A stretch of 64,000 nucleotides of DNA from an uncultured Lachnospiraceae bacterium (GCA_910577735.1 CAJTOO010000013.1:89626-153625), one strand, 5' to 3'. Positions 28,071 through 37,284 are shown, numbered from the stretch's first letter. Notes: generated by a model not told the origin, from the letters alone. Numbers and translations are program-made.

Positions 28071-29307
28071 TCAATACTTTCACGATACGATTATCCTGAA
28101 TACCGCAGGCCTGCAGGGAGATACCATTGTCTAACTGAATGGTTTCCGTATCCTGCGGCAGGCGGTCTAATTTTTCTATCATGAGTCCGCCTATGGAGTC
28201 ATAGTCCTCCGAATCCAGGGAAATTTCCAGGGCATCATTGATATCGTCAAGTTTCATGCCGCCTTCCACCAGATACTGACCTTCCTCGGTCTCCTGAATC
28301 AGTTCTTCCTCATCGGCATCGTATTCATCCCGGATTTCACCCACCAGTTCCTCGATCATATCTTCCATGGTGATCATACCTACGGTAGCGCCATATTCAC
28401 TTAAGACGAAAGCAATATTGCAGGATTTCTCCCGGATCTCCATTAGAAGATCGGATACATTCTTATATTCATAAGTATAATAAGCTTCCCGCAGAATCTT
28501 CTTTAAATTAAATTTTTCCTTGTCTTTAACCAGAATGAAATCCTTGATGTTAACAATACCGATGATGTGGTCGGGATCGTCGTCATAGACAGGGATTCTG
28601 GTGAACATGGATGCCTGGAAAACAGATAATAATTCCTGATAGGTGGCGTCCATGGATACGGTAGTCATCTGAATACGGGGAATCATGATATCTTTGGCGA
28701 CTCTGTCACCGAAATCAAATACATTGTAGATTAACGCACGTTCTTCAGATTCTATGACACCGCCCTCATGGCTTACATCCACGTAGGTCTTCAGCTCCTT
28801 TTCCGTGATTCGGAAAGTATTGCCCTCTGAGCTGATATGTAACAGCTTTAAGATCCAGTTGGAAAGTTTATCCACCAGGAAGATGACCGGGGTCAGGATT
28901 GTCATCAGAAGACGTATGATGCCGCTGAAAAACAGGGTGATAAATTCAGCCCTCTGCATGGCCCAGGTCTTAGGGATAATCTCGCCGAACATTAAAATCA
29001 CAAAGGTCAGTACGCCGGTGGCGATTCCAACAGCATGACTGCCCCACGTATTGATGGCAAAGGTGGTGGCCACGGAAGAAGCAGACAGATTGACAATATT
29101 ATTACCGATCAGGACTGCACTGAGCATCTTGCCGTATTGGTCAAGTATACCTAGTACCCGGATGGCGCCTTTGTGGTTTTCCTGGGCAAGTGTGCGAAGC
29201 CGCACGCGATTCACTGTCGAGAAAGCGGTCTCGGCAGATGAGAAAAAAGCGGATAAGAGTACGAGAATTGCTAATGAAACGAGTTGTATGACACCTGTGG
29301 TATCCAC
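28015..29307 (-). CDS. DUF21/CBS-pair/CorC-HlyC membrane protein (CNNM-type divalent cation transporter)
   Basis: 430 residues. The DUF21 membrane domain has about four helices at residues 5-140 (VSLAILVLLSAFFSSAETAF, then VNLSASSVATTFA and LTFVILMFGEIIPKTWA). Two CBS repeats follow (DIMIPRIQMTTVSMDATYQE; RIPVYDDDPDHIIGIVNIKD; IAFVLSEYGATVGMITMEDM). The C-terminal CorC/HlyC domain contains YLVEGGMKLDDIN and DSIGGLMIEKLDRLP. The family is called hemolysin-like but is now linked to Mg or other divalent-cation export. The start is GTG 29307, with AAGGAG 12 bases upstream. Its 3' end runs 56 bp into the HAD phosphatase gene on the opposite strand. Confidence 0.92.
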   Translation of the reverse strand: MDTTGVIQLVSLAILVLLSAFFSSAETAFSTVNRVRLRTLAQENHKGAIRVLGILDQYGKMLSAVLIGNNIVNLSASSVATTFAINTWGSHAVGIATGVLTFVILMFGEIIPKTWAMQRAEFITLFFSGIIRLLMTILTPVIFLVDKLSNWILKLLHISSEGNTFRITEKELKTYVDVSHEGGVIESEERALIYNVFDFGDRVAKDIMIPRIQMTTVSMDATYQELLSVFQASMFTRIPVYDDDPDHIIGIVNIKDFILVKDKEKFNLKKILREAYYTYEYKNVSDLLMEIREKSCNIAFVLSEYGATVGMITMEDMIEELVGEIRDEYDADEEELIQETEEGQYLVEGGMKLDDINDALEISLDSEDYDSIGGLMIEKLDRLPQDTETIQLDNGISLQACGIQDNRIVKVLITLPEENDAEAAEVPAET

Positions 29308-29441
29308 TGTAAAAGTTCACTCCTTATTTGTATAGTATTTTATATGTAGAAAATATTACTAGAAGCATAACATTGTGTCAAGTTTTTCCGGCAGCGGGAA
29401 TAAAATATAGCAGAGTAAATGACAAGGACAAAGGGGGAAGT

Positions 29442-29816
29442 ATGGGAAAAAAGGAGATTTATACGCAAAAGGTGATTTTTGTTACAAAGTGTATGCTGGC
29501 TGCCTATATTCTGACGGCAGGACTTCTGCTGCTGCTCGCGTTTATGCTGTACCGGTTCGGGCTTTCTGAGAAGGTGATGTCGGTCTGTATTATCGCTATC
29601 TACATAATCGTCACATTTCTGGCAGGATTGATTGCAGGCAAAAGAGCAGGAAAGAAAAGATATCTGTGGGGGCTTGCCATGGGAGTTATGTACTTTATGA
29701 TTTTGGTAATCGTGTCCATGGTGGTGAACAAGGGGCCTCAGGATGTGGCAGAAAATATGATGACGGTGTTCTTTCTGTGTGCTGGCAGCGGAATGTTAGG
29801 GGGAATGATTAGTTGA
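29442..29816 (+). CDS. TIGR04086-like small integral membrane protein
   Basis: 124 residues, with four hydrophobic helices (MLAAYILTAGLLLLLAFMLY; VCIIAIYIIVTFLAGLIAG; LWGLAMGVMYFMILVIVSMV; MMTVFFLCAGSGMLGGMI). Length, helix spacing and the GKRAGKKRYLWGLAMG segment fit the TIGR04086 family of unknown function. The position directly upstream of a SCIFF peptide gene suggests a possible link, but this is inference. The start ATG 29442 follows AAGGGGGAAG. The frame opens upstream at 29328 without a usable site. Confidence 0.8.
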   Translation: MGKKEIYTQKVIFVTKCMLAAYILTAGLLLLLAFMLYRFGLSEKVMSVCIIAIYIIVTFLAGLIAGKRAGKKRYLWGLAMGVMYFMILVIVSMVVNKGPQDVAENMMTVFFLCAGSGMLGGMIS

Positions 29817-29843
29817 AAGCTTATAAAAAATTCAGAAAATACT

Positions 29844-29871
29844 TTGCGTAAAGAAAAAACTGTGATATACT
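29844..29871 (+). promoter_or_regulatory. Promoter of the SCIFF peptide gene
   Basis: TTGCGT (29844-29849) and TATACT (29866-29871), spaced 16 bp. The 85-base leader that follows contains GGAAC/GTTCC complementary arms (about 29907-29925) and ends in a strong AAGGAGG site 8 bases before the ATG, consistent with high expression of a small peptide. Confidence 0.7.
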
Positions 29872-29955
29872 ACTTTAAGTTATTAAGATTGCATAAAAGG
29901 GGAGCGGAACAGGCATGGCGGTTCCCCGAATTTATCACATAAGGAGGACATTTCG

Positions 29956-30099
29956 ATGAAACATATTAAGACATTATCTACCAGAGACCTGAAAGAATCC
30001 ATGAAGAAGGGCGGCTGCGGTGAGTGCCAGACTTCCTGCCAGTCAGCTTGTAAGACTTCCTGCACAGTGGGTAACCAGAGCTGTGAGAAAGCAAGATAA
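29956..30099 (+). CDS. scfA: SCIFF (six-cysteines-in-forty-five) ranthipeptide precursor
   Basis: 47 residues, too short for most gene callers' default settings. The leader MKHIKTLSTRDLKESM is followed by a core with exactly six Cys at positions 21, 24, 28, 32, 36 and 43, each separated by small polar residues (GGCGECQTSCQSACKTSC). In the known family a radical-SAM maturase joins Cys sulfurs to non-alpha carbons of acceptor residues, giving thioether rings. The maturase gene follows at 30263. Thr and other residues between the Cys are the expected acceptors. The biological role is not settled; roles in signalling have been proposed in Clostridium. The start follows AAGGAGG. Confidence 0.97.
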   Translation: MKHIKTLSTRDLKESMKKGGCGECQTSCQSACKTSCTVGNQSCEKAR

Positions 30100-30132
30100 G
30101 CATTTCTGGTATTAGTTGAAATGAGCGGAAAT

Positions 30133-30159
30133 ATAAGCAGCGAGCGCATCGCTGCTTAT
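30133..30159 (+). terminator. Perfect 11-bp hairpin between scfA and scfB (partial terminator/attenuator)
   Basis: ATAAGCAGCGA (30133-30143) pairs perfectly with 30149-30159 around a 5-base loop. A T-rich but interrupted stretch (GTTTGGTTTTCCTTTTTG) follows. It probably stops or processes most transcripts after the abundant peptide mRNA while letting some reach the maturase. Confidence 0.7.
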
Positions 30160-30262
30160 TATGCGTTTGGTTTTCCTTTTTGTATCAGGGAAATAGCATT
30201 GGTAAAGGTTGTAAAGACGGGTAAGACAGGGACAGAGGATAGAACAGATAGGAGAATGACAG

Positions 30263-31654
30263 GTGATACATCAGTATGTTAACAATGGGTATCATATCGT
30301 ATTAGATGTCAACAGCGGCTGTGTTCATGTGGTGGACGAGTTGGCCTACGATGTGATTCCAATCGTGGAGAAACTGCTTGCACAGAAGGTGGAAGAGAAG
30401 GAACAGATTGTGGAAGCGGCGGCAAAGCAGCTTTCCGTGGAGAGGTCTGAGGTGTCGGAAACGGTGGAAGAGATTCTTTCCCTGAAGGACGAGGGGATGC
30501 TCTTTACCGAGGATATTTATGAAAAGTATATTGACAGCTTTCAGAACCGGGAGACCGTAGTGAAGGCGCTCTGTCTGCATATTGCCCATGATTGTAACCT
30601 GGCCTGTAAATATTGCTTTGCGGGAGAAGGGGAGTATCACGGCAGGCGGGCATTGATGAGTCTGGATGTGGGTAAGAAAGCTTTGGATTTTCTGGTTCGT
30701 AACTCCGGGAACCGGGTGAATCTGGAAGTGGATTTCTTTGGCGGGGAACCGCTGATGAACTGGCAGGTGGTGAAAGACCTGGTGGCTTACGGCAGATCTT
30801 TGGAGGAACCGAATCACAAGAAGTTTCGGTTCACGTTGACCACCAATGGGGTGCTGCTGGACGATGAAGTGTTGGAATTTGCGAACAAAGAGATGGCCAA
30901 TGTGGTCTTAAGCATAGACGGACGAAAAAAAGTGCATGACCGGATGCGTCCTCACAGGGGGGGCCAGGGCAGTTATGATGAGGTGGTGCCAAAGTATAAG
31001 AAGGTGGCCGAGTCGAGAAACCAGATGGATTATTATGTGAGAGGGACCTTTACCAGAAATAATCTGGATTTCGCTGAAGATGTAAAACATCTGGCAGATG
31101 AAGGGTTTGAGCAGATTTCGGTGGAACCTGTGGTGGCGCGCCCGGAGGAGGATTATGCACTGCGCATGGAAGATGTGCCGGCAATCCTTAAGGAGTATGA
31201 TGAATTGGCGTTGGAATATATTCGCAGAAAAAAAGCAGGAAAAGGTTTTAATTTTTTTCATTTTATGATAAATTTAGAAGGTGGCCCTTGCGTAGCGAAG
31301 CGATTGTCAGGCTGTGGGTCGGGTACGGAATATCTGGCAGTGACGCCCTGGGGAGATTTTTATCCTTGTCATCAGTTTGTGGGACAGGAAGAATTTCTCA
31401 TGGGTAACGTGGAGCAGGGAATCCTGCGCACGGATATTCGGGATAAGTTCAAGGCATGCAATGTTTATGCCAAAGACCAGTGCAGGGACTGCTTTGCCAA
31501 GTTCTATTGCAGCGGGGGATGTGCCGCGAATGCTTATCATAACAGTGGCGATGTCAACGGTGCATATGAGCTGGGCTGTGAGTTGCAGAGAAAGCGTGTG
31601 GAGTGCGCGATTATGATAAAAGCGGCACTGGCTGATGAGGAAAAGGAGAGTTGA
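30263..31654 (+). CDS. scfB: SCIFF-specific radical SAM/SPASM thioether maturase
   Basis: 463 residues. An N-terminal peptide-recognition (RRE-like) region occupies residues 1-95. The radical-SAM cluster motif CNLACKYCF is near residue 113, followed by DFFGGEPLMNWQ and TLTTNGVLL. The C-terminal SPASM region has many Cys (GCGSGTEYLAVTPWGDFYPC; CNVYAKDQCRDCFAKFYCSG; ELGC) for two extra Fe-S clusters. In the family it builds thioether crosslinks on the SCIFF peptide, here encoded immediately upstream. The start is GTG 30263, 8 bases after GGAG. It ends 2 bp from secDF. Confidence 0.96.
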   Translation: MIHQYVNNGYHIVLDVNSGCVHVVDELAYDVIPIVEKLLAQKVEEKEQIVEAAAKQLSVERSEVSETVEEILSLKDEGMLFTEDIYEKYIDSFQNRETVVKALCLHIAHDCNLACKYCFAGEGEYHGRRALMSLDVGKKALDFLVRNSGNRVNLEVDFFGGEPLMNWQVVKDLVAYGRSLEEPNHKKFRFTLTTNGVLLDDEVLEFANKEMANVVLSIDGRKKVHDRMRPHRGGQGSYDEVVPKYKKVAESRNQMDYYVRGTFTRNNLDFAEDVKHLADEGFEQISVEPVVARPEEDYALRMEDVPAILKEYDELALEYIRRKKAGKGFNFFHFMINLEGGPCVAKRLSGCGSGTEYLAVTPWGDFYPCHQFVGQEEFLMGNVEQGILRTDIRDKFKACNVYAKDQCRDCFAKFYCSGGCAANAYHNSGDVNGAYELGCELQRKRVECAIMIKAALADEEKES

Positions 31655-31656
31655 TT

Positions 31657-33924
31657 ATGAAAAAGAGCAGAGCGGTTGTCGGTCTGATCGTGTATGTTCT
31701 GATACTGGGGTTGTTAGGTTATACGGCAATCTTCGGTGTTGGTTCGGACAAGTCAGGTTCGGCAGGGAGCATCAAACTGGGATTGGATCTGGCAGGCGGT
31801 GTCAGCATCACATATCAGGTGGTGGGCGACGAGGAGCCAAACGCAGAGGATATGAGCGATACTATCTATAAGCTGCAGCAGCGTGTGGATGGCTACAGCA
31901 CGGAAGCGCAGGTGTATCAGGAGGGAAAAGACCGGATTAACATTGAGATTCCGGGCGTTTCCGATGCCAATACAATCCTGGAAGAATTGGGTAAGCCGGG
32001 CAGTTTATATTTTATTGCACAGACCGGCAGTGACGGCAGCAGCAACTATGACATGATTGGTTATGGTATTGATGCAGAAGGCAATCTGGCGCCGCAGTAT
32101 CAGTTAAATAAAACCATGGATGAACTTATGGCTGATGGTTCTGTCGTGCTGGATGGTACGAAGGTGGAAGATGCACAGGCCAAGGCGCAGCAAGATTCCA
32201 TGGGTAATCTGGAGAATGTAGTAGCGCTTTCGTTCAATGCGGAGGGCAGGAATGCTTTCGCGGAAGCGACCAGGAAGGCCTATGAGAATGGGGAGACAAT
32301 CGCCATTTATTATGACGGGGAATTTGTGAGTGTACCCAATGTACAGGCGGTGATTGAGGACGGTAATGCGGTCATTACAGGTCAGAAATCAGCGGCGGAG
32401 GCAGAGAAACTTGCTTCCACGATCCGTATCGGCGGTCTGAAACTGGAATTGGAAGAGCTTCGTTCCAATGTGGTCGGTGCACAGCTTGGCTCCGCAGCAA
32501 TTGAAAGCAGTTTGAAAGCAGCGGCTGTTGGATTTGCACTGGTGGTCATTTTCATGATTGTAGTGTATTATATTGCCGGTCTGGCAGCTTCTTTGGCACT
32601 TTGCTTATATACGGAACTGTTGGTTATTTTACTCTATGCTTTTGAGGCCACACTGACGCTGCCTGGTATTGCAGGTATTATCCTTTCCGTAGGTATGGCG
32701 GTGGATGCCAACGTGATTATCTTTGCGCGTATCAGAGAAGAGCTTGCTACCGGTAAGACGGTCCAGTCTTCCATTAAGATTGGTTTCCAGAAAGCCCTGT
32801 CTGCTATTCTGGACGGTAATATCACCACATTGATTGCAGCACTGGTGCTCTACTTTATGGGAAGCGGCACCATCAAGGGATTCTCCATCACCCTGATGCT
32901 TGGTATTTTCTTATCCATGTTTACGGCATTGTTTGTTACCAGATTTTTGGTGAAAATCTTCTATGCGCTGGGTGTGCAGAGTGAGAAAGCTTATGGTATG
33001 GCAAAAGAGAAAAAGCCTATCAATTTCCTTTCCAGAAGATTTGTATTTTTCGGTATCTCAGTGGCAGTGATACTGCTTGGATTCGTTATTATGGGCGTGA
33101 ACAATTCTAAGATTGGTATGCCCCTTAATTACAGTCTTGACTTCGTGGGCGGCACATCCACCACCATGACACTGAACGAGGATATGAGCATTGAAGATAT
33201 TGATGCGCAGATTGTTCCTCATGTGGAAGAGATTACAGGGGATGGGAATGTACAGACTACCAAGGTAGCCGGCTCTAATCAGATTATCATTAAGACCAGA
33301 ACCTTGAATGTGGAGGAGAGACAGCAGTTTGCTGATCTGATGGTGAATAACTTTGCTGTGGAGGAGAGCAGCATTACGGCAGAGACAATCAGTGCTACCA
33401 TCAGTTCTGAGATGCAGACTGATGCGGTGAAAGCAGTGTTGATTTCGACGGTGCTCATGCTTCTTTATATTTGGTTCCGCTTTAAGGATATCCGTTTTGG
33501 TGCAAGTTCTGTGATTGCGCTGGTGCATGATGTGCTGGTGGTACTTGCTTTCTATGCGGTGGTGAGGATCTCCGTGGGCAATACCTTCATCGCCTGCATG
33601 CTGACAATCGTGGGTTATTCCATCAATGCCACCATTGTTATCTTTGACCGTATCCGTGAGAATCTGCGTGAGATGGGCAGGAAGGAAGATTTGCAGGAGC
33701 TGGTCAATAAGAGCATTACCCAGACATTGTCCAGAAGTATCTTTACTTCCCTGACGACTTTCTTTATGGTAGCGGCACTTGAAGTGTTCGGTGTTTCTTC
33801 CATTCGGGAGTTTGCGCTTCCGTTGATGGCAGGTATCGTATGCGGTACGTATTCTTCTATCTGCCTTACCGGAGCATTATGGTTTGTGTTCCGGACGAAG
33901 CTTGGACAGAAGGCTGAGAAGTAA
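31657..33924 (+). CDS. secDF: Fused protein translocase subunit SecDF
   Basis: 755 residues, joining SecD and SecF in one chain. An N-terminal helix is followed by the P1 head (GLDLAGGVSITYQV; RINIEIPGV; PGSLYF). SecD helices contain LALCLYTELL and the conserved VGMAVDANVIIFARIREEL. A second head (YSLDFVGGTSTTM) precedes the SecF helices with SINATIVIFDRIRENLREMG. SecDF uses the proton gradient to pull exported proteins after SecA. ATG 31657 is 8 bases after GGAG; an in-frame TTG at 31651 is less likely. The SCIFF genes sit directly upstream, a typical Clostridial arrangement. Confidence 0.95.
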   Translation: MKKSRAVVGLIVYVLILGLLGYTAIFGVGSDKSGSAGSIKLGLDLAGGVSITYQVVGDEEPNAEDMSDTIYKLQQRVDGYSTEAQVYQEGKDRINIEIPGVSDANTILEELGKPGSLYFIAQTGSDGSSNYDMIGYGIDAEGNLAPQYQLNKTMDELMADGSVVLDGTKVEDAQAKAQQDSMGNLENVVALSFNAEGRNAFAEATRKAYENGETIAIYYDGEFVSVPNVQAVIEDGNAVITGQKSAAEAEKLASTIRIGGLKLELEELRSNVVGAQLGSAAIESSLKAAAVGFALVVIFMIVVYYIAGLAASLALCLYTELLVILLYAFEATLTLPGIAGIILSVGMAVDANVIIFARIREELATGKTVQSSIKIGFQKALSAILDGNITTLIAALVLYFMGSGTIKGFSITLMLGIFLSMFTALFVTRFLVKIFYALGVQSEKAYGMAKEKKPINFLSRRFVFFGISVAVILLGFVIMGVNNSKIGMPLNYSLDFVGGTSTTMTLNEDMSIEDIDAQIVPHVEEITGDGNVQTTKVAGSNQIIIKTRTLNVEERQQFADLMVNNFAVEESSITAETISATISSEMQTDAVKAVLISTVLMLLYIWFRFKDIRFGASSVIALVHDVLVVLAFYAVVRISVGNTFIACMLTIVGYSINATIVIFDRIRENLREMGRKEDLQELVNKSITQTLSRSIFTSLTTFFMVAALEVFGVSSIREFALPLMAGIVCGTYSSICLTGALWFVFRTKLGQKAEK

Positions 33925-33960
33925 AAAACGGGAAGCTTTATGACAAGGATAGAAAAACAG

Positions 33961-34003
33961 GCGCTTTGCCGTAATCTTTTGATTGCGGTGGAGCGCTTTT
34001 TTT
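33961..34003 (+). terminator. Rho-independent terminator after secDF
   Basis: A two-part stem (GCGCT with AGCGC outside; CCGTAATC with GATTGCGG inside, one G-U pair) followed by seven T residues. It marks the left border of the AT-rich block. Confidence 0.88.
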
Positions 34004-34076
34004 AGTGTAAAAAATAATTAGGAATACAATATTGAAAATAGTAAATGAAGTAAAATCGTTATTTTGCATATTATGA

Positions 34077-34106
34077 TTGATGTAGTTATATGGGATATGG
34101 TATTAT
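34077..34106 (+). promoter_or_regulatory. Promoter of the YHYH-type secreted protein gene
   Basis: TTGATG (34077-34082) and TATTAT (34101-34106), spaced 18 bp, in an AT-rich leader after the secDF terminator. Confidence 0.5.
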
Positions 34107-34154
34107 GTTTATAAAAGATACTGCTTACATAGTATAAGAAACGGAGGATGATTT

Positions 34155-34844
34155 ATGAAAGTATGGAAAAGATTCATGACGCTTTTAATAGTATGTCTTA
34201 TCATTGCAACGGCAGTTCCTGTACAGCTTGATTATTTTACGATTACGGCGGAAGCGCATTCTGGCAGAACAGATAAGTATGGCGGTCATAAAGATAATAA
34301 GAATGTCAGTGGCTTAGGATATTATCATTATCATTGTGGCGGTAATCCGCCGCATCTACATGAGAATGGAATATGCCCTTACGCCGGTGGTACAGGAACA
34401 GCAGGTGATGGAACAACGAGTACCGGCTCTTCATCTGACAGGAAGGCAACGAAGAAACAGTCAGCTGCGGAAACTACTGTATCTGGCGCCGAGGCAAATC
34501 AAAATAGTAGTAAGAATACACAGACGGCGCTTGCTGCGAAGAATGCAGATAAGCCAGCGGTTACGATTTCTGATACGTCATATGATAATGTGGCATTTAA
34601 TGTTTCTTATTATGCCAATAGTCATACAGATTTATATCAGTTATACGGAGATGATGCCAAGGCTTTGTATGACCATTTTATTACCATAGGAATAACAGAA
34701 GGCAGGCAGTCCTCTGCGGCGTTTAGTATTCTTGTATATAAAGAGAATAATCAGGATTTGCAAGATGCCTTTGGAGATGATTTGATTAAGTATTATAATC
34801 ATTTTATTCAATATGGCGTGAATGAGAATCGTGTGGCGTATTAA
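34155..34844 (+). CDS. Secreted YHYH-type protein with two C-terminal ~40-residue repeats
   Basis: 229 residues. A signal peptide (MTLLIVCLIIATAVPVQL) comes first. The segment AHSGRTDKYGGHKDNKNVSG followed by LGYYHYHCGGNPPHLHENGICPY is the His/Cys-rich YHYH domain often seen in exported Firmicute proteins; it may bind a metal. A Ser/Thr/Ala-rich linker follows. The C-terminus has two related units (about residues 147-185 and 190-229), each with YxxNxxDL...(Y/F)GDD and a YxHFI-x-GxxE(G/N)R core. Similar repeats occur in Clostridial surface proteins. The gene is AT-rich compared with its neighbours and has its own promoter. Its role is unknown. Confidence 0.75.
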   Translation: MKVWKRFMTLLIVCLIIATAVPVQLDYFTITAEAHSGRTDKYGGHKDNKNVSGLGYYHYHCGGNPPHLHENGICPYAGGTGTAGDGTTSTGSSSDRKATKKQSAAETTVSGAEANQNSSKNTQTALAAKNADKPAVTISDTSYDNVAFNVSYYANSHTDLYQLYGDDAKALYDHFITIGITEGRQSSAAFSILVYKENNQDLQDAFGDDLIKYYNHFIQYGVNENRVAY

Positions 34845-34869
34845 ATGGAAATGAAATGAAATTGAACTG

Positions 34870-34898
34870 TTGTATTTTTGTAAACAGTTTGATAAAAT
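34870..34898 (+). promoter_or_regulatory. Promoter of the nitrilase/winged-helix operon
   Basis: TTGTAT (34870-34875) and TAAAAT (34893-34898) with a 17-bp spacer, 20 bp before the start codon. It gives the three-gene cassette independent transcription. Confidence 0.55.
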
Positions 34899-34917
34899 TA
34901 TAAAAGGGAATAGATTT

Positions 34918-36417
34918 ATGACGAAAAAGCAGTCGGTTTTGTTTATGAATATTTTAGCAGAACAGCTTCGTTTTATTCAAAAGTTTGAAATGCCCTATCC
35001 ATCTATTCATGCCCTGACAGGTTTTGAAGATATAGGAAATAAAATGCGTGATGAGATGGAATCAATTCTGAGTCAAAATTTGGATTTTGATGCTTTTCTC
35101 CAAGCTTTACATGTGAAAAGTGAGAATATAGTATCAAAAGATAATCAGGATAATATACTTTCTGCATATCATTTGTGTATATGGATGGATCAGAAACTGA
35201 CATACGAAGATGTACCGGAGAACAAAGTAAAAAGTAGATTTTCAATCTATAGTTTGATTCCTTTAAGGCTTTCTTCATTTATTGAAATTGATGCATTGAA
35301 TGACAATTATGAAGAAGTTGGAATATGGATTAATCCGAAGCTGCCAATATTTAAATCAGTTTCTATGTTTGACAACGGCAGAGAGCAGGAAAGAACTGTA
35401 GCGAGCAGGGATGCATTTACGCAAATGAACGGTGATTTTCAGCATATTAGCTATTTTGTGTGGAACGGGAAATATGTGATTCATAATATAGTTATGCCAT
35501 ATGAGTATGAAGAAAATAGTATGGAAGATATAGCAGACGGAAAGCTGCGGATTGGATTTATTCCTGTAACGGACAAACAGGATTTGATTGTTCCAGACTA
35601 TCAAAATATTTGTGAAGGGCAGTATGAATTAAAAAAGATGTATATTGACCATCCTAATCATGGAGAGGAGATTCATACTCGACTGAAAAAGGGGTTAGAA
35701 CTTGCCTGTACAAATGAAGCGGATATTGTGTTTGCACCTGAGATGCTGGGAATAGAGCAGACAGAGGAACGTAGCGGAAACTATAATATGTATCTTCGCG
35801 GAATATACAGCGAGATGATTATGAATGGGGTAAAGCCGCCATTTATTACAATCATGCCATCTTATTGGAGGGCAGGGACAAACAGTGCCGCCATAGTTTA
35901 TCGGGATGGCCGTATCTTGGGCAGACAGAAAAAATATACACCATATGTTGACTTTAAGTCATGTTCTATAGAGGGAATTACACGAGAAGATAAAAAGGAG
36001 ATTTATCTGATTCATGTATATGGCGTTCACCGAATTGCTATATCTATCTGTGCTGAATTCATAGACAGTTTTAACAGTGATTTAATCTGTGGACAACTGG
36101 GAGCAACCTTAATGATTATTCCTTCTTTTTCACATGGTGAAAGGGATTTTATAAATAGTCTTGGTACGCTGTTTCCATACGGAACAAGTGTGATATGGGG
36201 AGATTGTTGCGGTGCGGTTGGCCATAGTCCAAGGATTATTGGCGGATGCAGTCTGGTTGGTCTTAATGAAGTGCATAAGATGGGTGATTGCTGTCAATGT
36301 TCTTTTTCATGTGCTGAGTGTAGTGGATGTTTATTTACTATAGATTTGCCGTTAAGAGTTATAATGACTAAAATTACTCAGACGACACGCAATTCTATAC
36401 AACATATTATATTTTAA
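34918..36417 (+). CDS. Carbon-nitrogen hydrolase (nitrilase)-fold protein with unrecognised N-terminal half and Cys-rich tail
   Basis: 499 residues. The first ~230 residues match nothing I know. From KLRIGFIPVTDKQD (about residue 232) the chain follows the nitrilase fold. A candidate catalytic triad is visible: Glu275 in IVFAPEMLG, Lys338 or Lys339 in ILGRQKKYTPY, and Cys378 in RIAISICAEFID, with spacing typical of the superfamily. The end is Cys-rich (GDCCQCSFSCAECSGC near residue 455). Such enzymes cleave amides or nitriles, or move acyl groups through a Cys thioester. ATG 34918 follows AAAGGGA. It heads a three-gene AT-rich operon placed between secDF and recJ. The substrate is unknown. 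Confidence 0.7.
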   Translation: MTKKQSVLFMNILAEQLRFIQKFEMPYPSIHALTGFEDIGNKMRDEMESILSQNLDFDAFLQALHVKSENIVSKDNQDNILSAYHLCIWMDQKLTYEDVPENKVKSRFSIYSLIPLRLSSFIEIDALNDNYEEVGIWINPKLPIFKSVSMFDNGREQERTVASRDAFTQMNGDFQHISYFVWNGKYVIHNIVMPYEYEENSMEDIADGKLRIGFIPVTDKQDLIVPDYQNICEGQYELKKMYIDHPNHGEEIHTRLKKGLELACTNEADIVFAPEMLGIEQTEERSGNYNMYLRGIYSEMIMNGVKPPFITIMPSYWRAGTNSAAIVYRDGRILGRQKKYTPYVDFKSCSIEGITREDKKEIYLIHVYGVHRIAISICAEFIDSFNSDLICGQLGATLMIIPSFSHGERDFINSLGTLFPYGTSVIWGDCCGAVGHSPRIIGGCSLVGLNEVHKMGDCCQCSFSCAECSGCLFTIDLPLRVIMTKITQTTRNSIQHIIF

Positions 36418-36456
36418 CATTTGTTTATCATAAATATAGAAAGGGAGGGATTGGGT

Positions 36457-37281
36457 ATGAGTAAAATGCAGGAAGTCTTTGATGTTGGACAGTATTTTGA
36501 AACACAAGATTATGAGAAAATAATAAATTATGCAAATGAAACACAGGAAAATCTGATTCATAATTGGCAGGTAAAGAATAGAGAAAAATTACGACATATT
36601 ATATTAGCCAGTCGGAATATTTTGAATTTTTGGGTTGCGTCTATTGCTGAAAATCAATTATGGCTTGCACTTGTAAGATGTGGAGCCTGGATTGGGGCTT
36701 TGGAAGCGATTGAAAGATCTGTATATGAGGAAAGTATGGATATGTGGCTTCAAAAAAGGACTGCTAAAAAAATTTCCTCTATCAAGCACCTTCCAGAGAT
36801 TTTGCATTTATTAGAGATGAAAGGGGTTATGACGCATGGTGAACTGACAGAAAAGTTAAATTTAAATCATCCTTCAACTCTTACCGAGATTATGAAAAAA
36901 ATTGCAGATTTAGAGTTGATTACAATACAAAAATCAGGAAAATATAAATTGTATTTTTTGACGGATGCAGGGATTCGATATGCCAGGCGTATACGGACGC
37001 AGGAGGATGAAGAGGCATTTCATGGAAAAATATTGCGAAAGTATCTTATGCAAATGTGTGATTTGTCACTTGTTTCTCCAATGCAACCATTAGGCAGCAA
37101 AGAAAAAGGGGTGGTGATAAAGCCGGGGCAGGACATTGGAATTATCACAGATACTAACAAGAAAATGCAAAACATGAAAGTTGCAAATACGTTGAAAGAA
37201 GTCTCTTACGATAATAAAGAGAGGCCCGTTTTAATTTTGAAAAATAAAATAGAACCGGTTAATTTTGAAATGGAGGCATGA
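36457..37281 (+). CDS. Winged-helix DNA-binding domain protein of unknown function
   Basis: 274 residues from ATG 36457, behind GGGAGG. Residues 1-105 are helical and unfamiliar, with aromatic residues (ENQLWLALVRCGAWIGALEA). Residues 109-182 form a MarR/ArsR-like winged helix: LPEILHLLEMKGVMTHGELT, EKLNLNHPSTLTEIMKKIAD, LELITIQKSGKYKLYFLTD. The C-terminal 90 residues are basic and unmatched. It follows the nitrilase-fold gene by 39 bp and precedes the next gene by 3 bp, so all three are likely made together. It could be the cassette's regulator or a nucleic-acid sensor; sequence alone does not decide. Confidence 0.7.
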   Translation: MSKMQEVFDVGQYFETQDYEKIINYANETQENLIHNWQVKNREKLRHIILASRNILNFWVASIAENQLWLALVRCGAWIGALEAIERSVYEESMDMWLQKRTAKKISSIKHLPEILHLLEMKGVMTHGELTEKLNLNHPSTLTEIMKKIADLELITIQKSGKYKLYFLTDAGIRYARRIRTQEDEEAFHGKILRKYLMQMCDLSLVSPMQPLGSKEKGVVIKPGQDIGIITDTNKKMQNMKVANTLKEVSYDNKERPVLILKNKIEPVNFEMEA

Positions 37282-37284
37282 TAT

